Position numbers and translations under genes: made by a program
Shown here: in pieces, positions 9,500 through 18,141 of the stretch
How positions within the stretch are numbered: position 1 is the stretch's first letter
Layout: the number at the start of each line of letters is the position of its first letter
DNA from: Vibrio penaeicida
GTDB taxonomy: Bacteria; Pseudomonadota; Gammaproteobacteria; Enterobacterales; Vibrionaceae
DNA length: 64,000 nt
Direction of reading: 5' to 3'
NCBI RefSeq assembly: GCF_019977755.1
Contig: NZ_AP025144.1
Span: forward strand, 434,001 to 498,000
Notes under the pieces: model-generated
The model's input: the letters and a program-made list of their open reading frames with translations, nothing else
What the model was told of the DNA's origin: nothing
Databases searched by the model: none

Positions 9500-10756
9500 T
9501 TATATCCTAATGGTCATACCGTCCGCCAGAGATTGACGATACGCTCTGAATGCGGGAATAAACCCGATGAGTATACCTGCACTTTGTACTAAACCAAGTA
9601 ACATCCACTCGTGAGCACTCAACACGGTAAGTTCTATATTTATGCCATACAATTGCGCTGCAATGGGGCTTATTATTGCAATTAATATGTAAAGAAGTGC
9701 GATGCCAAATACAATACCTGCAAGTGTTAATGCGCTGGCTTCGCTAATCAGTAAGAAAAAGATGTGCTTAGGGCGCGCACCCATCGCACGCAATATCGCC
9801 ATTTCTCTTCTTCGCTCTTGCAAGCTGGTTAACAGGCTGCTTAGCATACCCAGTAGCCCAGCAACGACCACAAATCCCGATACTGCCAGCAATGCTTGTT
9901 CAGCCACCGACATCATCCCCCAAAGTTCGTGAAGTGCGATACCAGGTAAAATCGCACTCATGGGTTCTTTGTTGTAGGTGTTGATCTGGCGCTGCAGCGC
10001 AAAGGTATGAATCTTCGATTTCAGCCCTAGCATAAAGGAAGTGATTTGCTTTGGCTGGAAATTTTGTTGCTCTAGAACCTCTGAGCTCGGTGTTTCGCCA
10101 ATTTTTGCACCGGACTCCCAACCCACGTGAATCGCTTCAATCGCTTGCAGGGAAACATGAACGGTTTTATCTACTGGTGTTCCTGTTGGCGCAAAGATGC
10201 CCACAATTTTAAAAGGAAGGTTGTCGTGGCGAGTGAATGACTTATCACTAATGCCATGGGCAATAATGATTTCGTCACCTACCTTGTAGTTAAGTGCTTT
10301 GGCAACATCGGCACCGATCACCGTCTCAAATAGACGGTTGAAAGGCTTACCTTCACGCAATTCTAGCGGCTGCTTTTTGCCATAACGAAAATGCTCGAAG
10401 TAACTTTGGTTTGTACCAAGCACGCGGAACCCCTGATGGGAGTCACCTAGAGACATTGGAATCGCCCACTTTACTGATCGGTGCTGGCTAAATTCTTCAA
10501 AGCTTCTCCAGTCGATATTATTTGTGGCATTACCAATTCGAAAAACAGAATAAAGCAGCAGGTTGACTTGACCCGATCGAGAGCCAACGATCAAATCGGT
10601 ACCTGAAACCGTATTGGCAAAGCTGCTTTTGGCTTGCGTGCGTATGCGTTCTACTCCAAGGAGTAACACCACTGATATGGCGACGGTGAGAATCGTTAAG
10701 AATGCCGTTGCTTTGCGATTGCCCAGACTTTTACGGGCAAGATGAAGAATAGCCAT
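9500..10756 (-). CDS. ABC transporter permease, MacB/FtsX type, of the zinc operon
   Basis: A 418-residue inner-membrane protein with the MacB/LolC layout: N-terminal membrane helix (about 15-35), large periplasmic domain (about 40-270), then three helices with the FtsX motif SLLTSLQERRREMAILRAMGARP at about 310-330. It overlaps the ATPase gene by one base (start 10756), so the two subunits are translationally coupled. Together with the upstream His-rich protein and Zur box it resembles the zrgABCDE zinc-uptake operon described in V. parahaemolyticus. The direction of transport is not deducible from the sequence; MacB-type permeases usually act as mechanotransmitters, so import is not assured. 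Confidence 0.88.
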   Translation of the reverse strand: MAILHLARKSLGNRKATAFLTILTVAISVVLLLGVERIRTQAKSSFANTVSGTDLIVGSRSGQVNLLLYSVFRIGNATNNIDWRSFEEFSQHRSVKWAIPMSLGDSHQGFRVLGTNQSYFEHFRYGKKQPLELREGKPFNRLFETVIGADVAKALNYKVGDEIIIAHGISDKSFTRHDNLPFKIVGIFAPTGTPVDKTVHVSLQAIEAIHVGWESGAKIGETPSSEVLEQQNFQPKQITSFMLGLKSKIHTFALQRQINTYNKEPMSAILPGIALHELWGMMSVAEQALLAVSGFVVVAGLLGMLSSLLTSLQERRREMAILRAMGARPKHIFFLLISEASALTLAGIVFGIALLYILIAIISPIAAQLYGINIELTVLSAHEWMLLGLVQSAGILIGFIPAFRAYRQSLADGMTIRI

Positions 10757-11469
10757 TAGCGATCGCCTCCTAAAGCCTGATTAATATTTGGTAGATCGAT
10801 GGTTCGATCAAAGAAAGACTCCAACGTTGGGTCGTGGCTAACAAATACTAAGGTGGTATTGGCTTGTGTGGCTTCTTCCATTAGAAGTTCAATAAAGGCG
10901 GCACGGTTGTCATGGTCGAGTGCGGACGTGGGTTCGTCGGCAATCAGTAATTCAGGGTGACCAATCAAAGCTCGGGCAGCAGCAACACGCTGTTGTTGAC
11001 CAATACTGAGGTCAATAACGGGAGAGTGGATCTTATCTTTTGGTAGGTGCAGACGCTCCAGTAAATGCTTGGCTTCTTGTTCCAGCGATTGTTTGACGTT
11101 ATTTTTTCGAAGGCTAGAAAACTGGCAAGGTAAGAGCACATTATCAATCACTGACAAATACGGCAGCAAATTGAATTGTTGAAATATGTAACCGATATGA
11201 TCGGCTCTAAAGCGATCCCGTTGTCCTTGTGAAAAACTGGAAACCGTTTCACCTAATATAGACACGCTGCCGTGTTGGGGCGTTAAGATACCGGTTAGTA
11301 AGCCCAGTAATGTCGATTTACCGCAGCCACTTGGCCCTTTGATGAAGATTCGCTCTTTTTGTGAAACGGCAAATTCAGAGATATTCAAGGTATCCGGTGC
11401 ATCTGGTGTCCAAGTGTAACGGATATCTTTCAGAGAAATTATCTGTGAAGAGGTAGGAGAGGCTGTCAT
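10756..11469 (-). CDS. ABC transporter ATP-binding protein of the zinc operon
   Basis: A 237-residue ATPase of the LolD/MacB class. Walker A is GPSGCGKSTLLGLL (about residues 39-52), Q-loop FQQFNLLPYLSV, signature LSIGQQQRVAAARAL, Walker B LLIADEPTSALD and switch His in VFVSHD. It sits between the ZrgA-like gene and the permease and overlaps the permease by one base. It powers the FtsX-type partner. Confidence 0.93.
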   Translation of the reverse strand: MTASPTSSQIISLKDIRYTWTPDAPDTLNISEFAVSQKERIFIKGPSGCGKSTLLGLLTGILTPQHGSVSILGETVSSFSQGQRDRFRADHIGYIFQQFNLLPYLSVIDNVLLPCQFSSLRKNNVKQSLEQEAKHLLERLHLPKDKIHSPVIDLSIGQQQRVAAARALIGHPELLIADEPTSALDHDNRAAFIELLMEEATQANTTLVFVSHDPTLESFFDRTIDLPNINQALGGDR

Positions 11470-11512
11470 GGTGCGATCCGTTCTGTTTTAGCGTCAATAG
11501 ATCCTGTTTATT

Positions 11513-11591
11513 CAATACCCAGTTAGGACCGGTTTATCTTTCGTGGTTAAACCTTTCGAAAGATAAACCGAACTCGGTATTCTGGGTATTG
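11513..11591 (-). repeat. Nested inverted repeat between zrgA and the ABC genes
   Basis: Two nested perfect stems: CAATACCCAG (11513-11522) with CTGGGTATTG (11582-11591), and CGGTTTATCTTTCG (11530-11543) with CGAAAGATAAACCG (11557-11570). In RNA this folds into a long hairpin between the binding-protein gene and the ATPase gene. Such hairpins commonly protect the upstream mRNA or reduce read-through, giving more binding protein than transporter; that role is inferred. Confidence 0.7.
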
Positions 11592-11624
11592 TTTTATCTG
11601 ATTTTATGAATCAATAACAGATTG

Positions 11625-12389
11625 TTAGAACGAAACCTTGTGGTTGTTCTTACTCAGCTCGGTTGCTACTTGAGCTTTTTCGGTGATCATGTTTACGCTC
11701 ATTGATTCTGTTGATGGGAAGTGTTTGAACCATTGAGTATCAATCTGGTTTAATTTTGCGATATTGCCACAATCGAAGTGGTATTCAACGATGAACTCAC
11801 CGTGACCGCCATGTTCTTCATGATCATGCTTATCGTGATCGTGTTTATCATGGTCGTCGTGATGATCATGTTTGTCATGATCGTGTTTATCATGGTCATC
11901 GTGATGGTCATGTTTGTCATGATCGTGCTTATCATGGTCATCGTGGTGGTCATGTTTGTCATGATCGTGCTTATCATGGTCATCGTGGTGGTCATGTTTG
12001 TCATGATCGTGCTTATCATGGTCGTCGTGATGGTCATGCTTGTCATGATCGTCGTGACCGCCATCTTCTCCAAGTGTATGGCGAACTTCAGTAAAGGTCG
12101 GCTTACACTGAGCTGCACTAGAAAGCGTCATTACTTTGTCTGCTTTGTTTAATACAGACAACGCGTTTGCTAGCTGTTTCTTTTGCTCTGCATTTTTAGG
12201 TGCACTTTCAAAACCAACAACATCAGCGCCAGGAGCATGGATTTCCATCAACAGCTCGTCACCGTCTTGTGCAATGTTAAGTTCTACAACACCGTGGACG
12301 TGCGCATCATGTTGACGAAATTCTTCTGCGTGTGCCGATGTTGTAACGATAGCCGCTGCCAATAGTGAAAGTTTAAATACGTGGTTCAT
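11625..12389 (-). CDS. zrgA: ZrgA-like zinc uptake protein (DUF2796) with His-rich repeats
   Basis: A 254-residue periplasmic protein with a signal peptide (MNHVFKLSLLAAAIVTTSAHA). The N-terminal DUF2796 region has QHDAHVHGVVELNIA. Residues about 111-198 are nearly all His, Asp and Lys, built from a 14-residue unit (HHDDHDKHDHDKHD) repeated about five times. The tail has YHFDCGNI and ends VSF. Such a domain binds zinc or similar metals. DUF2796 proteins beside MacB-type ABC genes match ZrgA of V. parahaemolyticus, a zinc-regulated zinc-uptake factor. The Zur-like box upstream of the operon supports zinc control. Confidence 0.85.
   Translation of the reverse strand: MNHVFKLSLLAAAIVTTSAHAEEFRQHDAHVHGVVELNIAQDGDELLMEIHAPGADVVGFESAPKNAEQKKQLANALSVLNKADKVMTLSSAAQCKPTFTEVRHTLGEDGGHDDHDKHDHHDDHDKHDHDKHDHHDDHDKHDHDKHDHHDDHDKHDHDKHDHHDDHDKHDHDKHDHHDDHDKHDHDKHDHEEHGGHGEFIVEYHFDCGNIAKLNQIDTQWFKHFPSTESMSVNMITEKAQVATELSKNNHKVSF
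11813..12060 (-). repeat. 42-bp coding tandem repeat in zrgA
   Basis: About five head-to-tail copies of a 42-base unit encoding the His/Asp/Lys segment. Copies differ by a few silent bases (for example cgtgatgg versus cgtggtgg). Copy number is likely to vary between strains by slippage or recombination. Confidence 0.9.
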
Positions 12390-12428
12390 GTTTACCTCTG
12401 TTTATAAATTTGAATGAAAAGTAGATGG

Positions 12429-12713
12429 CTAAACGAGAACACGTGGTGGAGAGCGAGCATGGTAATACGGCAACGGTGCAAAGCTTGGTTTCAGAACATC
12501 GTAGGCTTTTGTCCAGAAAAAATGCGGCACATATGGAATTGATGGAATGGACCCTGAAAGCGCATACTTACTGATCGAAAACATCTCACACGCATGTTCT
12601 TCATGGTGTGCGGGTTCCCAATCCTGACTGTGTACAACAAACGCCGCACTCAACCAAAGCACACAGCTAATGGCGAGAAAAACGAAGAATTGTTGAAACG
12701 TCCGTAAATGCAT
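12429..12713 (-). CDS. DUF2607-family small protein, first gene of zinc operon
   Basis: A small protein with an N-terminal membrane or signal segment (about residues 8-28, FFVFLAISCVLWLSAAFVVH) and a His/Cys patch PAHHEEHACEM that could bind metal. It precedes zrgA by 39 bases and resembles the uncharacterised DUF2607 proteins of Vibrio. The ATG at 12713 is preferred; an in-frame TTG at 12722 would add three residues. Its place directly behind the Zur-like box suggests a role in zinc homeostasis. Confidence 0.7.
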   Translation of the reverse strand: MHLRTFQQFFVFLAISCVLWLSAAFVVHSQDWEPAHHEEHACEMFSISKYALSGSIPSIPYVPHFFWTKAYDVLKPSFAPLPYYHARSPPRVLV

Positions 12714-12740
12714 TTGAGTCAAATATCAAAAATAAAGGCT

Positions 12741-12760
12741 AAATGTAATAACATAACAAG
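12741..12760 (-). promoter_or_regulatory. Zur-like operator upstream of the zinc operon
   Basis: The sequence AAATGTAATAACATAACA is a close match to the gammaproteobacterial Zur consensus (GAAATGTTATANTATAACATTTC). It lies about 30 bases before the first operon gene. It predicts repression when zinc is plentiful. The match was judged by eye. Confidence 0.65.
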
Positions 12761-12819
12761 GGTGCTGCAAGCGAATTTTCTACCCTTTCAAACCGGTGTC
12801 ATTATTCCAACAACAAAGA

Positions 12820-12842
12820 GCGACCTAAGTGGTCGCTCTTTA
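12820..12842 (-). terminator. Hairpin downstream of pyrI
   Basis: The stem AGAGCGACC / GGTCGCTCT (around 12817-12839) lies just after the pyrI stop and is followed, on the minus strand, by TTGTTGTTGG. It is likely the end of the pyrBI transcript, and perhaps a boundary with the zinc operon promoter. Confidence 0.6.
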
Positions 12843-12866
12843 TACTAACAAGGTAATCTACGATGA

Positions 12867-13328
12867 TTAAAGTTCGGTGACAATCTCACGCGAAAACGCT
12901 TTCTCACAGTACTTACACTTCAAACGCACATCTTCATTTCGCTCGATGAGAGAGAATGACGTATCGATAGGCTCGAAGTTTGAGATGCAGTTGCTATTAG
13001 GGCATGCGAATACCCCCAAGATTTTTTCAGGCAGTGTTAGCGCTAGCTTTTTCACAACCTTGTACTCTTCAATTTGATTCACGGTTGCATGGGGAGCATA
13101 CAGCGCCAGCTTTTGCGCTTGATCTTCATTGATAAAGACATTTTCAATCTTCAGAAGATCTTTTGCGCCTAATGCAGAAGACGGTAAGTTTAATCCGATG
13201 GTGACACGCTCTTCTGAATTGTGCATATCGAACAAGCGCAAAACCTTAATACCGATTTGAGCAGGAATGTGGTCGATAACGGTACCGTTACGAATCGCTT
13301 CTACCTGCAATTGAGTTTCTTTAGCCAT
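12867..13328 (-). CDS. pyrI: Aspartate carbamoyltransferase regulatory subunit
   Basis: Allosteric subunit of ATCase, which binds CTP/ATP and couples to the PyrB trimer. It is 153 residues, as usual. The N-terminal nucleotide-binding domain has the [17 protein letters not shown] motif. The C-terminal zinc domain has the four-Cys set CPNSNC...CKYC that holds the PyrB contact. It follows pyrB by 15 bases. Confidence 0.98.
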   Translation of the reverse strand: MAKETQLQVEAIRNGTVIDHIPAQIGIKVLRLFDMHNSEERVTIGLNLPSSALGAKDLLKIENVFINEDQAQKLALYAPHATVNQIEEYKVVKKLALTLPEKILGVFACPNSNCISNFEPIDTSFSLIERNEDVRLKCKYCEKAFSREIVTEL

Positions 13329-13343
13329 GATCTTTCTCCTCAG

Positions 13344-14273
13344 TTACAGAGTGTCGTTAAGTACAAGTGCCAACAGTGCTTCACGGGCGTAGACGCCATT
13401 TTCAGCTTGCTGGAAGAAATACGCGTAAGGGGTTTTATCGACATCCACTGTAATTTCATCCACACGAGGGAGTGGGTGAAGGACTTTTAGGTTGTCTTTA
13501 GCACCGGTTAGCGTGGCAGCAGATAACACGTACGCCGATTTGATATGGGCATATTCAGATTCATCAAAACGTTCTTTTTGAACTCGAGTCATGTACAGAA
13601 TATCGAGTTCTGGGACCACACTTTCCATTTCTGTATGCAGGCTGTATTCGATGCCAGCATCATCCAGTTCTTCACAAATGTAATCCGGCATTGCCAATGC
13701 TTCTGGCGCAATGAAGAAGAAGCGGTTATTGCTGAACTTAGCCAAGGCTTGTGTTAGTGAATGCACCGTGCGTCCGTATTTTAAATCACCCACGAAGGCG
13801 ACGTTTAGGTTGTCTAAACTTCCCTGAGTTTCGTAGATGCTGAATAGGTCTAATAATGTTTGTGTTGGATGCTGATTTGCACCATCGCCAGCGTTAATCA
13901 CTGGAACATTATTAGAGAATTCAGACGCAAGGCGAGCTGCCCCTTCTTGTGGGTGGCGCATAACGAACGCGTCGACGTAAGAAGATATGACTTGCACAGA
14001 ATCCGCTAGAGTCTCGCCTTTCTTAGCCAGAGAGGTGTTGCCATCGTTATCAAAGCCAATTACATCGCCACCAATACGTTGCACTGCGGTTTCAAATGAA
14101 AGACGTGTTCGGGTGGAAGGTTCAAAGAAGCAACTTGCGATAACTTTGTTTTTAATGAGCTCTGGTTGAGGTTCATTTTTCAGCTGACCTGCTGTTTTCA
14201 CGATCAGCTCCAGCTCGTCACGAGACAGCTCAGAAATGGAGATAATGTGTTTTTGATAGAGTGAGTTCGCCAT
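13344..14273 (-). CDS. pyrB: Aspartate carbamoyltransferase catalytic subunit
   Basis: Condenses carbamoyl phosphate and aspartate to N-carbamoylaspartate, the committed step of pyrimidine synthesis. Carbamoyl-phosphate motif [13 protein letters not shown] (about residues 50-62), [10 protein letters not shown], the aspartate-binding loop MTRVQKERF and HPLPRVDEI are all intact. The 309-residue length is standard. Expression is probably set by the attenuator and leader peptide directly upstream. Confidence 0.98.
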   Translation of the reverse strand: MANSLYQKHIISISELSRDELELIVKTAGQLKNEPQPELIKNKVIASCFFEPSTRTRLSFETAVQRIGGDVIGFDNDGNTSLAKKGETLADSVQVISSYVDAFVMRHPQEGAARLASEFSNNVPVINAGDGANQHPTQTLLDLFSIYETQGSLDNLNVAFVGDLKYGRTVHSLTQALAKFSNNRFFFIAPEALAMPDYICEELDDAGIEYSLHTEMESVVPELDILYMTRVQKERFDESEYAHIKSAYVLSAATLTGAKDNLKVLHPLPRVDEITVDVDKTPYAYFFQQAENGVYAREALLALVLNDTL

Positions 14274-14299
14274 GATCTTCTTCCCTATGGTGATGCCAT

Positions 14300-14329
14300 A
14301 AAAAAGCCCCCCTATTGAAGGGAGGCTTT
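14300..14329 (-). terminator. pyrBI attenuator terminator
   Basis: On the minus strand AAGCCTCCC and GGGGGGCTT form a G/C-rich stem followed by six T residues, all before the pyrB ATG. This is the E. coli-type arrangement in which UTP level, by coupling translation of the leader to RNA polymerase pausing, decides termination. Confidence 0.88.
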
Positions 14330-14417
14330 AAAAAATAATACGGGAACAATAAAACAAAACAGGGAAGCCTAGTCGCTTCTTAATCATCACTAAATCAGGG
14401 ATGAGAGTGTGTTTCAT
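14328..14417 (-). CDS. pyrL: pyrBI operon leader peptide
   Basis: A 29-residue reading frame from ATG 14417 (start MKHTLIPDLVMIKKRLG, end FYCSRIIF). Its stop codon overlaps the attenuator stem. The second half is rich in U codons on the RNA (GTTTTGTTTTATTGTTCC and ATTATTTTTTAA), which matches the UTP-sensing pause region of the enteric pyrL leader. It is not homologous in sequence beyond this layout; function is inferred from position and the U-rich run. Confidence 0.75.
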   Translation of the reverse strand: MKHTLIPDLVMIKKRLGFPVLFYCSRIIF

Positions 14418-14500
14418 TAATCGTTCCTCAGACAAATTGCGGAGAATTATACGCCTAAGGAACGTGATCGCAAGCGATTACATTGTGTTTTTTGTTACTT

Positions 14501-15505
14501 CTATTGTCCTAGGGTTGCCACCATAACGGCTTTGATTGTATGCATGCGGTTTTCGGCTTGATCAAAAACAATGGATTGCTCAGATTCAAACACCTCTTCA
14601 GTAACTTCTAGTCCTTTTAAACCGTACTTGTCGGCTATCTCTTTCCCGATGGTGGTTTCATCGTTGTGGAAAGCAGGCAGGCAATGCATAAATTTGGCGT
14701 TCGGGTTACCTGTGGCGCTCATGACCTTAGCGTTAATTTGGTAAGGCGTCATTTGTGCCACGCGCTCATCCCATGCTTCAGGTGCTTCTCCCATTGAAAC
14801 CCACACATCTGTGTAGAGGAAGTCCGCACCCTGAACACCTGTTTCTACATCTTCGGTGAAGTGTAAAGAAGCACCTGTGGATTGAGCGATGGTTTGGCAT
14901 TCATCTATTAACTCTGAACTTGGCCAATAGGCTTTTGGTGCCACCACGGTAAAGTGCATACCCATTTTGGCTGCGCCGACTAAAAGAGAATTCCCCATGT
15001 TGTAGCGGGCATCGCCAAGGTAGGCAAATTGAATTTCATTCAGCGGTTTACCATTACTGTGTTCAAGCATGGTTAAAAAGTCTGCAAGGATCTGAGTGGG
15101 GTGGAACTCATCGGTAAGCCCATTCCAAACAGGCACGCCAGCGTGTTTGCCGAGTGTTTCGACGATGTCTTGCCCAAATCCACGATATTGAATGCCATCG
15201 TACATTCTGCCTAGTACACGAGCCGTATCTTTCATCGACTCCTTATGACCAATCTGAGAGCCCGATGGACCGATGTAGGAAACTTGGGCGCCTTGATCAA
15301 AAGCGGCCACTTCAAATGCGCATCGAGTTCGGGTAGAGGCTTTTTCGAATATTAATGCGATATTCTTCCCGATAAGCGTTTTCTGTTCAGTGCCTGAATA
15401 TTTCGCCGCTTTTAACTGCTGAGACAGTTGAAGCAGAAAGTCAATTTCCTTGGGCGTATAGTCAAGCAGCTTTAAGAAGTTGCGATTGCGTAAATTGAAA
15501 GCCAT
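14501..15505 (-). CDS. argF: Ornithine carbamoyltransferase
   Basis: Forms citrulline from ornithine and carbamoyl phosphate, or the reverse in the arginine deiminase pathway. Motifs: [13 protein letters not shown] (STRTR, about residues 54-66), [24 protein letters not shown] and [13 protein letters not shown] with the catalytic HCLP. It is 334 residues. It sits between pyrB and arcA, so a catabolic (arcB) role is possible, but the two ARG boxes upstream argue for ArgR control as in anabolic argF/argI. Confidence 0.95.
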   Translation of the reverse strand: MAFNLRNRNFLKLLDYTPKEIDFLLQLSQQLKAAKYSGTEQKTLIGKNIALIFEKASTRTRCAFEVAAFDQGAQVSYIGPSGSQIGHKESMKDTARVLGRMYDGIQYRGFGQDIVETLGKHAGVPVWNGLTDEFHPTQILADFLTMLEHSNGKPLNEIQFAYLGDARYNMGNSLLVGAAKMGMHFTVVAPKAYWPSSELIDECQTIAQSTGASLHFTEDVETGVQGADFLYTDVWVSMGEAPEAWDERVAQMTPYQINAKVMSATGNPNAKFMHCLPAFHNDETTIGKEIADKYGLKGLEVTEEVFESEQSIVFDQAENRMHTIKAVMVATLGQ

Positions 15506-15544
15506 AAATCTTCCTTCGATAAGGCAAGTACGTTAAAAATCATT

Positions 15545-15583
15545 TATACATATAAATTCACTTTTTGTGAATGTTTATTTTAA
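15545..15583 (-). promoter_or_regulatory. Tandem ARG boxes before argF
   Basis: Two ArgR half-site pairs in tandem: TACATATAAATTCA (15547-15560) and TGAATGTTTATTTT (15568-15581), each matching 12 of 14 core positions of TGAATWWWWATTCA. The cores are exactly 7 bases apart, which is the spacing of paired 18-bp E. coli ARG boxes separated by 3 bp. They lie about 40-75 bases before the argF ATG. Confidence 0.7.
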
Positions 15584-15590
15584 ATAAAAC

Positions 15591-15625
15591 AAAAAAAGGT
15601 TGACGCTGTTAGCATCAACCTTTTG
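15591..15625 (-). terminator. Terminator after arcA
   Basis: On the minus strand the stem AAAAGGTTGATGCT / AGCGTCAACCTTTT with loop AAC ends in a run of seven T. It separates arcA from argF, so argF has its own promoter. A second small hairpin (AACCCAC / GTGGGTT, 15634-15653) lies between it and the arcA stop. Confidence 0.85.
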
Positions 15626-15672
15626 AGTGTAGTAACCCACATCAAGGTGGGTTGAAGGAGAGCGGGTGTTTT

Positions 15673-16893
15673 TTAGATTCCGTCGCGTTCAATAGGACAG
15701 CTCATACAGCGAGCGCCACCTCGTCCACGTCCTAGCTCGTTACCCGGAATAGTCAGAACTTCAATCCCTGCTTTATCGTATTTTTCGTTGGTGTAAACGT
15801 TGCGTTCGTATGCGACGACAACACCAGGCTTCACTGTCAGAACGTTATTAGCATCATTCCACTGTTCGCGTTCTGCTTCGTAATTATCGCCACCTGTCGT
15901 AATAATTTTAAGGTGATCAACATCCAGCGCTTGTTCAACGGCATGAATATAGTTTGGCACTTGCTCTACGTTCATCGCTTTGCCGCCATTTGGCGTAAGG
16001 CGCCAAGTTTCCAAGTCGTTACGCATGATTTCTGGATAGACCGAGAACGTATCAACGTCCATGTGCGTCATCACAGTATCTAAGTGCATACAGGAACGGT
16101 GCTTGGGCAAGTTAATCGCAATCACTTGAGATGCTTGACCTGACTCAAATAACCCTGCTGCCAAGTTCTCGACACCCTGAGGCGTGGTTCGTTCTGACAT
16201 ACCGACCAAGACGGCACCGTTACCAATAACCAAAACATCGCCGCCTTCAATATTTGCGTTATCGTAATGCAAATCTTCATCACCGAAGTATTTGATAAAA
16301 TCTTGACCTGCAAACACAGGGTGCCAACGGTAAATGGCGCGCAAATGGTTCGTTTCACGCTGACGTGCAGGCATCATCATCGGGTTCAGTGATACCCCAC
16401 CGTATACCCAGCAAGACGTATCGCGGGTGAATAGGTGGTTTGGTAAAGGCTCTATCACAAAGTCCAAAGGTTGATGCATCTTCGGTAGCATGGAAGCGGA
16501 AGCAATAGGCAACTCTGAATAGGCTAAACCACCAAGCAAAACTGTCGCTAGGTGTTCGTTGTCCATTTCACTCAGGTAATGACGCAACTCACGCGCGAAA
16601 GTTGGACCGTAGCGAAAATCTGAAATCTGAGTATTAAGCAGCCATGTTCTGGCCTCTGGCACGGCTAAGGTTTCAACAAGAAGATCGTGAAGCAGCAATA
16701 CTTCTACGTCTTGTTCTCTTAGTGTTTGTGCAAAAGTATCGTGTTCTCCACCTGCCGCTTCTACTGCTAAAACGTCGTCAAACAACAGCTCCTGACAGTT
16801 AGAAGGGGTTAAGTGGGTGAGTGCGCGCTCGGGACGATTTAACAACACTCTGCGCAATTGACCGACTTCAGAGCCGACATACAGCTTACTCAT
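15673..16893 (-). CDS. arcA: Arginine deiminase
   Basis: Hydrolyses arginine to citrulline and ammonia, the first step of the fermentative arginine deiminase pathway. It is 406 residues, as usual. Motifs: [19 protein letters not shown] (start), [43 protein letters not shown] with the catalytic His, and the C-terminal catalytic Cys in [17 protein letters not shown]. It is upstream of argF in the same direction but separated by a terminator. No arcC or arcD was seen next to it. Confidence 0.97.
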   Translation of the reverse strand: MSKLYVGSEVGQLRRVLLNRPERALTHLTPSNCQELLFDDVLAVEAAGGEHDTFAQTLREQDVEVLLLHDLLVETLAVPEARTWLLNTQISDFRYGPTFARELRHYLSEMDNEHLATVLLGGLAYSELPIASASMLPKMHQPLDFVIEPLPNHLFTRDTSCWVYGGVSLNPMMMPARQRETNHLRAIYRWHPVFAGQDFIKYFGDEDLHYDNANIEGGDVLVIGNGAVLVGMSERTTPQGVENLAAGLFESGQASQVIAINLPKHRSCMHLDTVMTHMDVDTFSVYPEIMRNDLETWRLTPNGGKAMNVEQVPNYIHAVEQALDVDHLKIITTGGDNYEAEREQWNDANNVLTVKPGVVVAYERNVYTNEKYDKAGIEVLTIPGNELGRGRGGARCMSCPIERDGI

Positions 16894-17555
16894 TGGGTGT
16901 CCTTTCTAATAATTCCGTGACTGACCCTTTGCTTTAATCCGATTCCACTTTCTTGTAACAAGTGCTCGCAACAAACGCTGCAATAAGCCAGTGGTTTAGA
17001 TGAAACAAAAGGGCGACCTACTTTAAAATGAGGTCCGACTCACATTTATGACAAGGATGAAGACAAGATGCAAGTCGGTAATTTAGTGATAATGTCGATG
17101 TTTAGGGCGTATTTTTAGAGGATTAGTCCTTTTTGGCTTGTGTTTGTAAATTTTAGTGTTGTTTTTGAGTGAAATGGATACAGTGCTGGGGTGCCTGAAT
17201 ATTCATGTCGGATGGTCAGCGAAGCGTCATGATACCCATTACTGTGTGAATGAAGATGCATTAATCTGGTCAAATCACGGTGAATCGTTAGATTTTATGC
17301 AGTTCTATGGATTTCAACTCTATGCAATATTGAGTCATAAATCGGCGTATTTATTAAAAAACGCGGTGAAAAGCCTGACCTGACTTTGTTCTGTTTCAAA
17401 AAAAGTAAGTACATTTGTTAATATTTTGTTTCTGTGACTCAAGGTTGGTTTTGGTTAGCAGAAAAAATGCTCAAGGATCGAGTTTGCTGGTGGTAATTTG
17501 CTGCGAACCGTGCCATATTTCACGCGTTTAATTACCCAGAGAGCGGAGCAATCGA
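16894..17555. other. Divergent intergenic region arcA / rraB
   Basis: About 660 bases without a convincing gene. A TTG-started 75-codon frame at 17156-17383 has no clear RBS and no recognisable family. No confident ArgR, FNR or CRP site was found; a lone TGAATATTCA (about 17196-17205) lacks the ARG-box spacing. Confidence 0.5.
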
Positions 17556-17969
17556 ATGTCTCAACAAGATGAATACCTATCGGTAGAAGCGTTACTTGAA
17601 ATTCAAAAAGAAGACACTCGCGAAATCATCAGTGCATTACTTGAAGACGGCAGTGAACCTGATGCTCTGTATGAAATTGAACATCACCTGTTTGCCGAAG
17701 ACTTCAATACGCTAGAAAAAGCCGTAGTAGAAGCGTTCAAAATGGGCTTTGAAGTCCTTGAAGCAGAAGAAACAGAAGATGAAGATGGCAACAAACTTCT
17801 TTGTTGTGATGCCGTGATGGAATCAGCTCTAAATGCTGAACTCATCGATGCACAAGTCGAAAAGCTGGTTAACCTTGCTGAAAAATACGACATCATCTAC
17901 GACGGGTGGGGTACATTTTATGAAGGTGAAGATGCCGCTTACGACGTTGAAGAAGACGACGAAGAATAA
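17556..17969 (+). CDS. rraB: Ribonuclease E inhibitor RraB
   Basis: Regulator of RNA abundance that binds RNase E and modulates mRNA decay. A 137-residue, very acidic protein with the family pattern [39 protein letters not shown], the [11 protein letters not shown] segment, YDGWGTFYE and a Glu/Asp tail. RBS GAGCGGAG lies 9 bases before ATG 17556. Enteric rraB (yjgD) is also near argI/argF, so the linkage is conserved. Confidence 0.96.
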   Translation: MSQQDEYLSVEALLEIQKEDTREIISALLEDGSEPDALYEIEHHLFAEDFNTLEKAVVEAFKMGFEVLEAEETEDEDGNKLLCCDAVMESALNAELIDAQVEKLVNLAEKYDIIYDGWGTFYEGEDAAYDVEEDDEE

Positions 17970-17987
17970 CCTTCCCATCCTCATCGA

Positions 17988-18018
17988 GAAACGCTGGCTT
18001 AATGCTGGCGTTTTTTTA
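17988..18018 (+). terminator. Probable terminator after rraB
   Basis: Short stem GAAACGC / GCGTTTT around a 13-base loop, followed by a T-rich tail TTTTTTTATA. The stem is weak but the position and T-run fit. Confidence 0.5.
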
Positions 18019-18141
18019 TATCTAAACGCAGACCTTGGCTCCCATTTTGATCATGTGGTGGTCAGACAATTGAAATTTCATTAGAAATTATGTGTCTACT
18101 TTCATTATAATGCCTCCAAACTTGATCTGGCTCAATTTATC

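Noticed and set aside
11813..12060. CRISPR-like regular repeat
   Set aside because: The repeat is contiguous, coding and without unique spacers, so it is a tandem repeat and not a CRISPR array.
11778..12152. Long frames on both strands through the zrgA repeat
   Set aside because: They come from the low-complexity 42-base coding repeat and have repetitive, non-protein-like sequences; the His-rich frame with signal peptide is the real gene.
12429..12722. TTG start at 12722 for the DUF2607 gene
   Set aside because: Adds three residues with no RBS support; the ATG at 12713 is preferred.
17156..17383. 75-codon frame between arcA and rraB
   Set aside because: TTG start without an RBS, no recognised family and unusual composition; most likely chance.
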